Positions 63,903 through 64,000 of a stretch of DNA of 64,000 bases are shown one piece after another (positions within the stretch are counted from its first letter, which is position 1; the number at the start of each line of letters is the position of its first letter). The notes below the pieces were generated by a model. The model ran no database searches. It was not told the DNA's origin and was given only the letters and a program-made list of their open reading frames with translations. Origin of the DNA: Verrucomicrobiia bacterium (GTDB lineage Bacteria > Verrucomicrobiota > Verrucomicrobiia > Limisphaerales > DSYF01); assembly GCA_035765895.1 (NCBI GenBank), contig DASTWL010000042.1:1-64000 (forward strand). Reading direction: 5' to 3'. The position numbers were made by a program, and so were the translations under genes.

Positions 63903-64000
63903 TGGAGGGCCGGGAACCTTGGGTGACGGTGGCGAGCATGACGCCGATACGGAGAGGCGTCAACGGGAATATGTCGCCTATCGGTGACGTAGCACGAGAT

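Noticed and set aside
1-64000. CRISPR array, prophage, IS element, integrase or restriction/toxin system
   Set aside because: No regularly spaced direct repeats, transposase or integrase motifs, or defence-gene signatures were seen; the only repeats are short hairpin elements.

Overview
The window is a GC-rich bacterial chromosome segment that most resembles a free-living member of the Verrucomicrobiota, Limisphaerales/Pedosphaera type. This is an inference from gene content: a PEP-CTERM secreted protein, a secreted protein of the 'YSLNIVGYVN' type, two pseudopilin-like proteins with a C-terminal DG-H motif, LptE/BamD-type outer-membrane genes (a diderm envelope), the futalosine menaquinone enzyme MqnA, and pyrophosphate-linked energy metabolism. 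There is no rRNA, CRISPR array, integrase or transposase.

Layout. 1-650: a decayed GH43 glycosidase with at least three frameshifts. 650-5400: lipoproteins, LptE and BamD-like envelope genes, tRNA-Val and tRNA-Lys, a sugar isomerase-like secreted protein and zinc-ribbon proteins. 5580-15100: core metabolism and DNA repair: PPi-type phosphofructokinase, a stand-alone C-terminal half of carbamoyl-phosphate synthase, RecQ, a divergent membrane pyrophosphatase and RuvB. 15140-15204: a 65-nt nested hairpin repeat, with a degenerate copy at 13902. 15300-21600: secreted and surface proteins, most of them in a lower-GC stretch that ends inside a gene made of two tandem degenerate subtilase-like modules. 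21690-28640: an MDR dehydrogenase, then a multi-PAS kinase/NarL-type regulator pair with small downstream genes. 28650-36400: a methyltransferase/ClC operon that includes a 24-residue membrane peptide, a cation/proton antiporter, flavin reductase, YebC and a patatin lipoprotein.

36430-49250 is one long minus-strand run. In transcription order it holds a GntR regulator with a perfect palindromic operator, an ABC ATPase, a permease, LarE, type II secretion genes gspF-H-I-J-K (each overlapping the next by 4 nt) and a 1,503-residue CHASE3/PAS hybrid kinase. 49440-58000: small lipoproteins, a TPR-like membrane protein, an M32 carboxypeptidase, an HDOD signalling protein fused to a GspB/GspC-like periplasmic domain, MqnA, a MarR regulator and a beta-lactamase-like lipoprotein. 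58000-64000: a hairpin-rich leader or ncRNA region with a terminator, an MFS transporter, a large secreted Ig-like protein and two pseudopilin-like proteins.

Three themes connect the genes. The first is PPi economy: the glycolytic kinase carries the residues expected of a PPi user, and 4.4 kb away is a PPi-energised ion pump. The second is secretion: GspF/H/I/J/K are clustered, while GspB/C-like domains and GspG-like pseudopilins lie elsewhere in the window. The third is gene starts: several genes have a -10-like hexamer only 7-8 nt before the start codon and no Shine-Dalgarno, which suggests leaderless transcripts. The most unusual items are the REC-HDOD-TM-GspB fusion, the split carB, the nested hairpin repeat, the divergent pyrophosphatase, the mosaic subtilase-like gene and the structured region before the MFS gene. 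No complete and obviously new multi-gene system is evident.
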